64,000 nt of DNA. It comes from SZUA-36 sp963753105 (GTDB taxonomy: Bacteria > Pseudomonadota > Gammaproteobacteria > Xanthomonadales > SZUA-36). Made by a program: the position numbers and the translations under genes. Position 1 is the first letter of the stretch; each line of letters begins with the position of its first letter. Positions 38,085 to 46,617 of this stretch are shown piece after piece. Location of the stretch: assembly GCA_963753105.1 (NCBI GenBank), contig CAVWBD010000002.1:186001-250000 (forward strand), given 5' to 3'. The notes beneath the pieces were generated by a model that worked only from the letters and a program-made list of their open reading frames with translations, searched no databases and had not been told where the DNA came from.

Positions 38085-39259
38085 CGACGCAAACCTGCGA
38101 ACCTTTCGATGATCGTATCGATCTGCTCAGCGGTGTGCGCCGCGCTGACACTGCAGCGCAGAAAACTCGCGCCACCCGGTGTTGCCGGGGGCAGCATCAT
38201 GTTGACATACACACCGGCCTTGAGAAGCCTGTTCCAGTCGGACAAGGCCGATTCCCGGTCCTTGCAACGCACGGCGATGACCGGGCTGATTTCCGGCCCG
38301 AGTTCAAAACCCAGATTCTGCAAGGCAAGGTAAAGACGTTTGGCATTCGCCCACAGTGTTTTTTTCAGCTCCGGACGGGTTCGTAACTGGTGCAAGGCTT
38401 CGCGGGTCGTGGCCATCACGGACGGGCTTGGTGATGCGGTGAACATGAACGGGCGGGACACATAACGGAACAGGCCCAACACGTCGTGCCCGCTAACACA
38501 GAAACCACCCATTGCCCCCAGGCTTTTGCTGAACGTGCCAACGATAAAATCCACCCGGGGCAATACACCAGCGGCTTCTGCCACGCCACGGCCCCGTTCA
38601 CCGTATACACCCAGCGAATGAGCCTCATCCACCAGCAACCTGGCGCCATAGCGTTCCTTCAATGCCACGATCTCCGCCAATGGCGCACAATCGCCCAGCA
38701 CGCTGTACATGCCCTCAACGACGATCAGGCAACGCTCAGCACGGTCCTTGAGCCGTTCCAGGCGGCGCTCCAGGCTATGCACGTCGTTGTGCTTGAAGCG
38801 GAAGATATCGGCGCCGCTCATGCGGCAACCATCGTACAGGCTCGCATGTGCGTCCGAGTCCAGTAAAACGGCATCATCCTTGCCCAGCAAGGCAGTCAGT
38901 ACACCGAGATTGGCAGCGTAGCCGGTGGAAAATACCATTGCATTCGGACACTGGAAGAAATCGGCCAGCTCGGTTTCGAGTGCACCGTGGAGTGCGTAAC
39001 TGCCATTGGCCATGCGTGAACCCGTGGTACCAGTACCCCCTGCATTCAGGGCCTCGATCCCGGCCTTGATACAAGCGGGATCAAAAGTCAGGCCGAGATA
39101 ATTATTGGTGCCGGCGAGTATGGTGGCACAACCGTCGAGCACACCCTCGGTGGCGGAATTAAGCGTGTCGAACACCAGGTCGGTTGGATTTCTACCCGCA
39201 AGCTCCAGCCCTGATTTGAGATGCTCAACCGCCGTGAATTTGTCCAGCAATGATTTCAT
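38081..39259 (-). CDS. spt: Alpha-oxoamine synthase; candidate serine palmitoyltransferase
   Basis: PLP enzyme condensing an amino acid with an acyl thioester; as Spt it would make 3-ketosphinganine from serine and palmitoyl. 392 residues: TNNYLGLTFDP, GTGTTGSRMANGS, DSDAHASLYDG, LLVDEAHSLGVYG with the cofactor Asp/His, and PLP Lys in VGTFSKSLGAMGG (~237). The start is ATG 39257-39259, overlapping the acp stop as ATGA; the longer frame runs back over acp. The four-gene context favours Spt over 8-amino-7-oxononanoate synthase, since no biotin genes are near. Confidence 0.82.
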   Translation of the reverse strand: MKSLLDKFTAVEHLKSGLELAGRNPTDLVFDTLNSATEGVLDGCATILAGTNNYLGLTFDPACIKAGIEALNAGGTGTTGSRMANGSYALHGALETELADFFQCPNAMVFSTGYAANLGVLTALLGKDDAVLLDSDAHASLYDGCRMSGADIFRFKHNDVHSLERRLERLKDRAERCLIVVEGMYSVLGDCAPLAEIVALKERYGARLLVDEAHSLGVYGERGRGVAEAAGVLPRVDFIVGTFSKSLGAMGGFCVSGHDVLGLFRYVSRPFMFTASPSPSVMATTREALHQLRTRPELKKTLWANAKRLYLALQNLGFELGPEISPVIAVRCKDRESALSDWNRLLKAGVYVNMMLPPATPGGASFLRCSVSAAHTAEQIDTIIERFAGLRR

Positions 39260-39543
39260 CGATCGCCCTGTGCTGCGATGACCACGTTTGCCAGGTCCCC
39301 TATCGTCTGGATGTCCGCCAGGCTTTCGAGATCGATTGCGACATCGAAATGATCTTCCACTTCCAGCATGAATTCCATCACCTGGAAGGAGTCCAGCTGA
39401 AGCTCTGTCACCATGTTGGTTTGAGAACTGATCGCACGCCCGCTTGATGGCGAGTCCGTCCAATTATTGGCCAGGTATTCCGTCAGGATTGTGGCCAGCC
39501 TGGCGCCAGTTTTTTCAGTTTCTTGTTTCAAACAAACCTCCAC
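39256..39543 (-). CDS. Dedicated acyl carrier protein
   Basis: 95 residues, acidic, with the 4'-phosphopantetheine Ser in LQLDSFQVMEF (~50), DSF in place of the usual DSL. An extra N-terminal helix (~1-25) lengthens it relative to AcpP. It should be loaded by the acyl-AMP ligase at 40734 and deliver acyl chains to Spt, as shown for the specialised AcpR of Caulobacter. Its stop overlaps the spt start by four bases. Confidence 0.82.
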   Translation of the reverse strand: MEVCLKQETEKTGARLATILTEYLANNWTDSPSSGRAISSQTNMVTELQLDSFQVMEFMLEVEDHFDVAIDLESLADIQTIGDLANVVIAAQGDR

Positions 39544-39804
39544 CCATCTGTGGCTGGATCATGACCGTACAGGATTGAGAATTGTAGCGCAGGATGGGAA
39601 AAGGTGCGCTAACTGTTCTTATCATTGCACCCGTCGGACCAGTAATACTCCTGAGCACTGTCGGGCATCGGTAGCGGTACCCGGGACACGCTCAGGCCAT
39701 CCATGGGCGCTCGTTCATTCGTTCCCGACGAATGACGGTCCCGGTTACCGCCACCCGATCCCAATTGATTATTGAAACATGTTCCGACGTGTGCAGTGTT
39801 TAAG
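39544..39804. other. Gap between cerR and acp with a perfect hairpin
   Basis: 261 bases without a gene inside an otherwise tight minus-strand operon. Contains TCATTCGT / ACGAATGA around TCCCG (39715-39735), and partial matches on the opposite strand to the 1165-1232 repeats (CCGGGACCGTCATTCGTCGG and GAGCGTGTCCCGGGTACC). Confidence 0.55.
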
Positions 39805-40750
39805 CTAAACGCTGAACAGGCTTTGTGAGCCATGATTCAAATCCAAGCTTGGCTGCCAGCCGGTTGCAGCGGTAAAAGCCCGGTTGTCACACAGCCACTC
39901 AGGGTGCACCAGCTCACGCACCTTGCCGGGTGTCAGCATCGGTGAATACCTGAACAGCGATGACATGAAAAGGTTCATGCTTGCTGCAGAAATCCAGCAG
40001 GAAACGCGGGATCGGGATCATGTGGGCCCGCCGCTGGCTGACCGCGTGGGCAATGTCCTCCCAGTCATAACCACCCGGGGTGCCGTCATCGATGGCAAAT
40101 GTCTTGTGATTACAGTTTTGCGGCTCTTCCAGCCATGCTCCGATTGCGCGGACCAGGTCATCGACGTGCAACAGGGACAGGCGTTGTTCACGTGGCCCCG
40201 GGTGCACAGCGTAACCACGGCGTGCCCATTTCAGCAGTGGCAGCATTTCTTTATCACCCGGTCCGTAAACCGCTGGTGGCCGCAGGATTGTCCAGGGTAG
40301 CTCCGTGCGGCCTGATAACACCTGCTCACCCTTGAACTTGCTGCAGGCGTAGTCGGACAGTTGCGGCTGGCTGGCCGCCAGTGATGACAGCAGCAGCAAA
40401 GGTGGTGGATTGCCGGATTCTTCGAGTGCACGCACCACCGCGCTGACACCGTTGATATTTGCCTCACTAAAGTCCCCGGCGCTTCGGCCCCTGACGCTGC
40501 CTGCGCAATAAATGACTGCATCGGATGCTGCAACGATATCTGTCAGTTTGCCAACATCGGCCAGATCAACAGGGGTTTGCTCACAACCACGCGGCACGCG
40601 TTCATCAAATTCCAGGTTTGGGCGAATCATCGCCCGTACCCGATGGCCCCGTGCCAGCAGGCCCGTGGCCAGGTTTTGCCCGATGAAACCGGTTGCGCCA
40701 GTAATAAAGACCGTTGAATTAGCCGTCGCTAAGTCAGGCTGGGATTGCAT
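39805..40750 (-). CDS. cerR: NAD-dependent epimerase/reductase, candidate 3-ketosphinganine reductase (apparent frameshift)
   Basis: Extended short-chain dehydrogenase: NAD loop TGATGFIGQNLATGLL (~17-32), LSSLAASQPQ, catalytic YACSK (~133-137) and VYGPGDKEM. The first frame stops at 39914. A shift near 39978-39986 continues as MNLFMSSLFRYSPMLTPGKV then RELVHPEWLCDNRAFTAATG, ending at a TAG at 39805-39807. That tail (TPGKVREL.HPEW) is the family's normal C-terminus, so the true protein is ~314 residues. In Caulobacter the homologous gene between acp and the acyl-ACP synthetase reduces the keto-sphingoid base. Its start overlaps the ligase stop by 17 bases. Confidence 0.75.
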
Positions 40751-42491
40751 GGCCGACTTTCACCACCGACCGCTGAACACCTTCCAGGGTCCTGCGCGTG
40801 TGAAAATCCTGCTTGGATTGTGACCGGGAAAGCTTACCCGAAGACGTCCTTGGCAACGTGCCGCGAGGGGCCAGGTCAATCAGCACGTTGATACCGAAAT
40901 GGGCGTGGATGGAATGGCTGACTTCTTCGACGATATGCTTCCGCTTGACCGGGTCCTTCTCCCTGGTCTCGACCACCAGCACGGCCTGCTCCTGTCCGTC
41001 TGCGTTCCGGATAGAAAACGCCGCGACACCACCCAGTTTCACGCCGCCTGTCTGCTGGGCCAGTACTTCCAGATCATAGGGCCAGATATTCCGCCCCTTT
41101 ATGATGATCACGTCTTTGCTGCGCGAGGTAAGGACCAACTCGTCATCAATACGATATCCAATGTCACCGGTTTTCAACCAACCGTCTTGCGATAAAACCG
41201 CCGCCGTGGATTCCGCATCCCGGAAATATCCACGCATGACGCTGGGTCCTTTCAGGTAAATATGCCCGCAAAACCGGTTGTCCAGCTCATTACCGTCATC
41301 GTCCTGTATCCTGAACTCAAATCCCGGCAACAGCTGGCCACAGTTAACATAGCTCGAAGTGGGCCGTGCATCGCCGCCCGATGGTCTCGCTTCACCGGTG
41401 CTGGCCATCAGTTCCCTGTCGACCACATCAACGTCCAGGCCCTTTTCCAGGGGCGCAAAACTGGTCGCCAACACGCACTCCGCCATGCCATAGCAAGCCA
41501 CGAAAGCACGCGCGTCAAAACCGCAGGGTTCCAGTATCTGGGCGAATTCCTGCAGAGGTTCAGGGTTGATCCGTTCAGCGCCCACGCAAGCTGCCCGCCA
41601 GCGGCTCAGGTCGTAATTTTCAATATCCGATGCCCTCAAACGCCTGGCGCACAGGGCATAACCAAAGGTCGGTGCCGAAGAGATGGTCCCCCCGTTGTCG
41701 GATAGCAGTTTCAGCCATAACCTCGGCCGCATGGCAAATGTCCTCGAGCCCAGGTAATCGACGGAGCGCTGGGCAATCAAGGGCACCAGGATAAACCCGA
41801 CCAGGCCCATGTCGTGATAGAAGGGCAGCCACGAGACAAAACGGTCATCGCTATTCAGTTTAAGCCCGAAACGGGCGATCTCAGCCAGGTTATTCAGAAC
41901 CGTTTGCTGGGTTATTTCAACCCCCCTCGGGAAGCTCGTACTGCCGGAGGTATATTGCAAATAGGCGGGGTCCTGCCCACCTGCGGGTTCAAACCCGACG
42001 TCCGCCTCGGGTAGTGCGTCGAAATCCGCCTGTATGCCAGCCATCAGCAGATCGAGTCCTTGCACGGCTTCCGCCATGAAACTGGCATGCGTGTCCGGCG
42101 CGACGACCACCGATGCGCCGCAGCTTTTCAGCATGCGTCGAACCTGGCTGACATAGGCACCGTGTGCGCCCAGCTGGACACCTGCGGGCAAGGCAACGGG
42201 GATCAAACCCGCATATTGGCAGGCGAAGAAAAAGCGGTGAAATACCGGCTCGGTTTCAGCAATGATCCCGACCCGGGCGCCGCGTTTACAACCAAGACCG
42301 AGCAGGCGCCGCGCCAGCACCCTGGCCTCGTCTCGCAGTGTTGAATAAGGTAAGACGGCACTCAGCTGACCACGGCCGTCGTAAAAGTTAAACCCGGTTT
42401 CACCCCTGGCCGCGTATTCAAGCACGTCCACCAGGTTGGTATAACCGGAAACCTTGATGGCCAGGGCATGGTTTACCTGCGTCGGGTTCAT
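40734..42491 (-). CDS. Fatty acyl-AMP ligase / acyl-ACP synthetase
   Basis: 585-residue ANL-superfamily adenylating enzyme. P-loop LQYTSGSTSFPRGVEI (~188-203), WLPFYHDMGLVGFILVPL typical of FAAL-type ligases, CYGMAECVLATSF and GWLKTGDIGYRIDDELVLTSR with the ATP-binding Asp, then the mobile C-terminal domain with catalytic Lys in PRTSSGKLSRSQ (~558). It should adenylate a fatty acid and load the acyl carrier protein at 39256. First gene of the acyl ligase–cerR–acp–spt operon. Confidence 0.85.
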   Translation of the reverse strand: MNPTQVNHALAIKVSGYTNLVDVLEYAARGETGFNFYDGRGQLSAVLPYSTLRDEARVLARRLLGLGCKRGARVGIIAETEPVFHRFFFACQYAGLIPVALPAGVQLGAHGAYVSQVRRMLKSCGASVVVAPDTHASFMAEAVQGLDLLMAGIQADFDALPEADVGFEPAGGQDPAYLQYTSGSTSFPRGVEITQQTVLNNLAEIARFGLKLNSDDRFVSWLPFYHDMGLVGFILVPLIAQRSVDYLGSRTFAMRPRLWLKLLSDNGGTISSAPTFGYALCARRLRASDIENYDLSRWRAACVGAERINPEPLQEFAQILEPCGFDARAFVACYGMAECVLATSFAPLEKGLDVDVVDRELMASTGEARPSGGDARPTSSYVNCGQLLPGFEFRIQDDDGNELDNRFCGHIYLKGPSVMRGYFRDAESTAAVLSQDGWLKTGDIGYRIDDELVLTSRSKDVIIIKGRNIWPYDLEVLAQQTGGVKLGGVAAFSIRNADGQEQAVLVVETREKDPVKRKHIVEEVSHSIHAHFGINVLIDLAPRGTLPRTSSGKLSRSQSKQDFHTRRTLEGVQRSVVKVGHAIPA

Positions 42492-42899
42492 AACACGTCA
42501 CCGCGAGGCTTCAGGTACAGTCTGTGCAGGAATGAGAATTCGTTTTCCACCAAGTGGGCCTCTGTATTTTTTCAATATTCTTATGGCTGTTGGTCTGTCA
42601 TTTGCATACGCCCGGATTCTTCCCGCCCCCACCGGGCAAATGCCATTCTCGCAAACTTGAATTTGTAAATCGTTAATTAAATGTAAATTTGCCGTGGTTT
42701 TACACAATTACCTGAAAAATAGACCAGGCAAATCGGCACAATGGCGCAAATTCTATCAAATCAGGCTGCAAAATAGCTATTTCTAATCGCTGCGCCGACG
42801 TTCGCCTTTGCCGGGCCGGTCATGGTCCAACACCAAACACCCTGCACAAGGCTGGGCAAACAGGTGCATCGAAACCGATGATGGGGCAAACTGCACACC
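42492..42899. other. Intergenic region between divergent acyl-ligase and LysE genes
   Basis: 408 bases, AT-richer than its surroundings (notably 42640-42790). It should hold the promoter of the minus-strand acyl ligase–cerR–acp–spt operon and that of the plus-strand LysE gene. I see no clear -35/-10 pair, hairpin or repeat family member. Confidence 0.5.
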
Positions 42900-43517
42900 A
42901 TGACGATTGCGATATGGCTGACCGTGGTTTCCATTTGCATGCTGGGGGCGATGTCACCCGGGCCATCACTGGCCGTTGTTTTAAAACAAACCCTCAGCGG
43001 GGGACGCAAAACAGGCCTGGTGGCAGCCGCCTCGCACGGACTGGGTATCGGTTTTTACGCCTTGCTGTGCATATCCGGTATCGCGGTCATGATCACTGCC
43101 TCGCCCGTCCTGTTCCAGGCGCTGCAATGGGCGGGCGCGGCTTACCTCGTGTGGCTCGGAATCAAGGGCCTGCGGGCACGCGCTGACGACAATGCAACGC
43201 TGGCGGACCCGCCGACGACCGGGAGTGCTGCGCGTGACGGCTTCCTGGTGGTGTTCTTGAACCCAAAGGTTGCGGTCTTTTTCATCGCCCTGTTCAGCCA
43301 GGTCATCGGCAGCGAAACATCAACGCTGGAAAAACTGGCCTATGCAGCCACTGCGTTGTTCATTGACATGGGCTGGTACATGATCGTCGCATGGTCGTTC
43401 TCAAATCCGCGCTGGCTGGGAAAATTACAGGAAAATGTCGTCTGGCTGGAACGGATTTTTGGTCTGATCCTGATCGCCCTGGCATTGCGCTTGCTGGCAG
43501 GTGGCCTGCTTAACTAG
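42900..43517 (+). CDS. LysE/RhtB family amino-acid exporter
   Basis: 205 residues with ~6 membrane helices. The N-terminal MSPGPSLAVVLKQTLSGGRKTGLVAAASHGLG is the family signature, with AAYLVWLGIKGLRA and FLVVFLNPKVAVFF. Probably exports an amino acid or homoserine-lactone-like compound; substrate unknown. It converges on tsaB with no gap. Confidence 0.85.
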   Translation: MTIAIWLTVVSICMLGAMSPGPSLAVVLKQTLSGGRKTGLVAAASHGLGIGFYALLCISGIAVMITASPVLFQALQWAGAAYLVWLGIKGLRARADDNATLADPPTTGSAARDGFLVVFLNPKVAVFFIALFSQVIGSETSTLEKLAYAATALFIDMGWYMIVAWSFSNPRWLGKLQENVVWLERIFGLILIALALRLLAGGLLN

Positions 43518-44189
43518 CTAGCGCGATTTTTTTGCTACATTGTCACGCAGGTAAACCGGTTGCGCCTGCTCAGCAGGCAGGGCTTCATTGTCACGCAGCC
43601 AATCCTGCGCCAGGCTGATCACCGTTGAAGCCCGCGGCCACAGGTCGGACCGGATTCCATCCAGCTGTCCCGACAGTCGTTCGAGCGCCTCGTAACGTGC
43701 AAAGCCGATCCCGATGCCAAACGTCCCGGCCCGGGTGGGTGGCGGCACATCATCGGGGCTGCAAACCAATTCTTCACTAACCGGGGTCATGATGCCACGC
43801 TCGTTGACGGCAAATGCCCCGGTGAAAACCTCGTTCATACGCGCATCCAGCGCGACCAGTGCTGAAGCAACCCCTTCACCCGCCGCAGTTTGCGCGGTTG
43901 CTGCCAGGCTGGACACAGGTATGACCGGACGATCGGAGGCCCAGGCCAGACCCTGTACGACCCCGATACCGATACGCAGACTGGTAAAACTGCCCGGGCC
44001 ACGACTGAAAGCAATGGCATCAAGGGCATTGAAGTCCAGCCCCGCCTCCGCCATCAATTGCTGGACCCAGGGCAGCAGCAACTCCGCATGTTTCCTCGGT
44101 GCATGCTGGTAGCGTTCACGGATTTCCCCGCCAACGGCCAGGGCAACGGAGCAGGTTTCTGTCGCGGTTTCAATTGCCAGCAGATTCAT
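43518..44189 (-). CDS. tsaB: tRNA threonylcarbamoyladenosine synthesis protein TsaB
   Basis: Partner of TsaD/TsaE/TsaC in making t6A at position 37 of ANN-decoding tRNAs. 223 residues, ASKHA fold: MNLLAIETATETCSVAL, HAELLLPWVQQLM and the diagnostic SRGPGSFTSLRIGIGVVQGLA (~68-88). ATG 44187-44189 overlaps the end of yoaA by 20 bases. The yoaA–tsaB order matches E. coli. Confidence 0.92.
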   Translation of the reverse strand: MNLLAIETATETCSVALAVGGEIRERYQHAPRKHAELLLPWVQQLMAEAGLDFNALDAIAFSRGPGSFTSLRIGIGVVQGLAWASDRPVIPVSSLAATAQTAAGEGVASALVALDARMNEVFTGAFAVNERGIMTPVSEELVCSPDDVPPPTRAGTFGIGIGFARYEALERLSGQLDGIRSDLWPRASTVISLAQDWLRDNEALPAEQAQPVYLRDNVAKKSR

Positions 44190-46107
44190 TTTTAAAAAAC
44201 TCCACGACCCGGTTCCGGTCTGTTGTCTGTTGCATGGGTGGCAGACTTTCAAGGAATACGCTGCCATAGCCCTTGGAAGTCAACCTGCGATCACATATCA
44301 CCAACACGCCACGGTCATTGACATCACGTATCAGGCGGCCGGCACCCTGTTTGAGGGTAATCACAGCCTGCGGCAAAAACAACTCCATGAACGGGTTTCC
44401 GCCATGCTGCCGAAGCTGCTTGCTGCGCGCGTCCATGACCGGGTCGTTTGGCGGTGCAAACGGCAACTTGTCGATGATCACCAGGGACAGGGCCTCACCC
44501 ATCACGTCCACCCCGCCCCAGAAACTGGCCGTACCGAGCAGAATACCGTCTCCGGATTTGCGGAAGGCTTCGAGCAACATGCTGCGGGGCATCTGGCCTT
44601 GCACGAACAGCGGGTGATCGATCGCGCCGTCCAGCAGTTCTGCAGCCCTGTTTAGCGCACGGTGCGAGGTAAACAACATGAACGCACGCCCCCGGCTGGC
44701 TTCCAGTACCGGCTGAACCTGCTCGAGCAGACGCGGAACGAAGGAAGCTTCGCGCGGCTCCGGCAGATCTTCCGGTAACCACATCAGGGAATTGTTGGGG
44801 TAATCAAACGGAGAATCCAGTTTCAGGGTATCGGCGTCCTGTAAGCCCATGGTCCGGATGAAGTGATCGAAACCACCGTTGACCGACAAGGTGGCCGAGG
44901 TAAACACCCAGGTCGCGTCCACCTGTTCACAGAAACCGGAAAACAGGCTCGAGATATCCAGCGGCGTGGTATGAATGGCGAAGCCACGCCCGCGGCGTTC
45001 AAACCAGCGGACCTCGGAATCAGCCACCGGTTTGTCCAGGTGATCAAAATGCGCCTGAATCTCGGCCAGCCGCTGCCCACAGCCATCCATTCCACGGCTA
45101 CTGCCCTGTAGTGCGTCGATGACCGGCTTCAATCCGGTAACGGCGCCGTCCAGTGCCTGCAAGGCGTCCCTGACCGTACAACTTGCCAGCATGTCATCCC
45201 AGGTGCCGCGTTCTTCCAACTCGTCGTGGCAAGTCGCCTGGAATTCCTTGATCACCTGCCGGCAATGTGCGACCTCGTCCCGGACCGTGGCAATTCCACC
45301 ACTGGTCTCTGATGCTTCGGACAATACGTCACGGCACAAATCCGAAATCAGCCTGAGCGACAAGGAGGCGCTGAAAAACTGCGAGGCCGTCTCCGGTGCA
45401 TGGTGTGCCTCGTCAACGATAAACACCGATGCCCCGGGCAAGACCTCGCCAAAACCACCGTGCTTGATGGCCATGTCTGCAAACAGCAGGTGGTGATTGA
45501 CCACCACCACGTCGGCCTCCTGGGCCTCGCGCCGGGCCCGGGCGACAAAGCAGGCTTCGAAATCCGGACAATCCGAACCAAGACAGTTATCGGGCGTGGA
45601 CGTCACAAATGGCCACAATTCGCTGTCTTCCGCGATCACGGCCGAAATCGACAGGTCCCCGTCCGTGGTAACTGGCGCCCACAGCTTGATGGCCTCGAGT
45701 TCGGATACCGATGCACGGGAAGGCAGCCTGCCGTCGCGCCGCGCCTGGTCCATCCTGTACAGGCACAGGTAGTTGCCCCTGCCTTTGAGCAAGGCCGTTG
45801 TCAGCGTGCTGCCCAGTGCCTTTTTGACCATTGGCAGGTCGCGGAAATAGAGCTGGTCCTGGAGGGTCTTGGTGCCGGTGGAGATGATCGTGCGTTCCCG
45901 GCCCTTGAGCACCGGCACCAGGTAGGAAAGCGTTTTGCCGATCCCGGTTCCGGCCTCTGCAACCAGCGTGCCACCGACAGTGATGGTATTTTCGATGGCA
46001 TCGGCCAGTTGCAGTTGCTCCTGGCGTGGTGCAAACCCCGGCAATACCGATTCAAACGGCCCACCGGCACCCAGTAATTGGACGCTATCCCTTTTTGATG
46101 TTGACAC
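44170..46107 (-). CDS. yoaA: ATP-dependent DNA helicase, DinG/XPD type (YoaA)
   Basis: 645-residue superfamily 2 iron-sulfur helicase. Walker A AEAGTGIGKTLSYL (~50-63), four Fe-S cysteines (LCLYRM and CLGSDCPDFEAC, ~113-185), DEAH box VDEAHHAPE (~235), and C-terminal motifs TSATLSVNGG, LLGTASFWGGVDVMGE and QGAGRLIRD. YoaA acts with the Pol III chi subunit on stalled or damaged replication forks in E. coli. Neighbour tsaB supports yoaA over dinG. Confidence 0.9.
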   Translation of the reverse strand: MSTSKRDSVQLLGAGGPFESVLPGFAPRQEQLQLADAIENTITVGGTLVAEAGTGIGKTLSYLVPVLKGRERTIISTGTKTLQDQLYFRDLPMVKKALGSTLTTALLKGRGNYLCLYRMDQARRDGRLPSRASVSELEAIKLWAPVTTDGDLSISAVIAEDSELWPFVTSTPDNCLGSDCPDFEACFVARARREAQEADVVVVNHHLLFADMAIKHGGFGEVLPGASVFIVDEAHHAPETASQFFSASLSLRLISDLCRDVLSEASETSGGIATVRDEVAHCRQVIKEFQATCHDELEERGTWDDMLASCTVRDALQALDGAVTGLKPVIDALQGSSRGMDGCGQRLAEIQAHFDHLDKPVADSEVRWFERRGRGFAIHTTPLDISSLFSGFCEQVDATWVFTSATLSVNGGFDHFIRTMGLQDADTLKLDSPFDYPNNSLMWLPEDLPEPREASFVPRLLEQVQPVLEASRGRAFMLFTSHRALNRAAELLDGAIDHPLFVQGQMPRSMLLEAFRKSGDGILLGTASFWGGVDVMGEALSLVIIDKLPFAPPNDPVMDARSKQLRQHGGNPFMELFLPQAVITLKQGAGRLIRDVNDRGVLVICDRRLTSKGYGSVFLESLPPMQQTTDRNRVVEFFKNESAGN

Positions 46108-46116
46108 TGCCCTTGC

Positions 46117-46617
46117 TCAAAGCCCTTTTGGCCGCGTATTCATGCACTCCCCAGCCCGCTCTTCTGCATCAATGGCCCCTTTGGCATCGTCGAGGTGCTC
46201 CCTGGCGACGCTGATGGTGCGCCAGTTCCTGCTGCAAATTTCCCCGACCCTCGGGCCGGTATCATAGGACCGGGTGGCAAAGCTTAATGCCTGCTGATAA
46301 TCCTGTTCCTGCAACTTGATCTCCGCCATGTGCTGCAGTAATTGCGGGTCACGCGGCTGGATACGCAAGGCCCTCTCGAGGTAGCTGCCGGCCTGGTCCA
46401 GGTCACCTGCGCGCTCCGCATCCCTGGCCTGGGCGGTCAACTGTTTCACCGCGGGGTTTTGCAGGGAATAGACCTGTACACCGGCACTATCCTGGCTGGC
46501 GGGGGCCCGGACCCGGGTGGTAACTTCACGGTCTTCGACAGGCGCCGGTGACATGCTGCTGCACGAGGTCAACAGCAATAACACTAACGCGCCTGCCAAG
46601 CTAATCTTTGTCTTCAA
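46117..46617 (-). CDS. TPR-containing lipoprotein
   Basis: 166 residues. Signal peptide with lipobox LTSC (Cys ~19), a Ser/Pro/Arg-rich linker, then one or two tetratricopeptide-like units (~58-125: AERAGDLDQAGSYLERALRIQPRDPQLLQHMAEIKLQEQDYQQAL). Probably outer-membrane anchored and facing the periplasm. It overlaps the end of mrcB, so it may be a PBP1B cofactor; it is not recognisable as LpoB. Confidence 0.75.
   Translation of the reverse strand: MKTKISLAGALVLLLLTSCSSMSPAPVEDREVTTRVRAPASQDSAGVQVYSLQNPAVKQLTAQARDAERAGDLDQAGSYLERALRIQPRDPQLLQHMAEIKLQEQDYQQALSFATRSYDTGPRVGEICSRNWRTISVAREHLDDAKGAIDAEERAGECMNTRPKGL

Noticed and set aside
38081..39463. 460-residue version of the oxoamine synthase
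   Set aside because: The N-terminal 68 residues are the acp gene read in another frame; the ATG at 39257-39259 in an ATGA overlap is the natural start.
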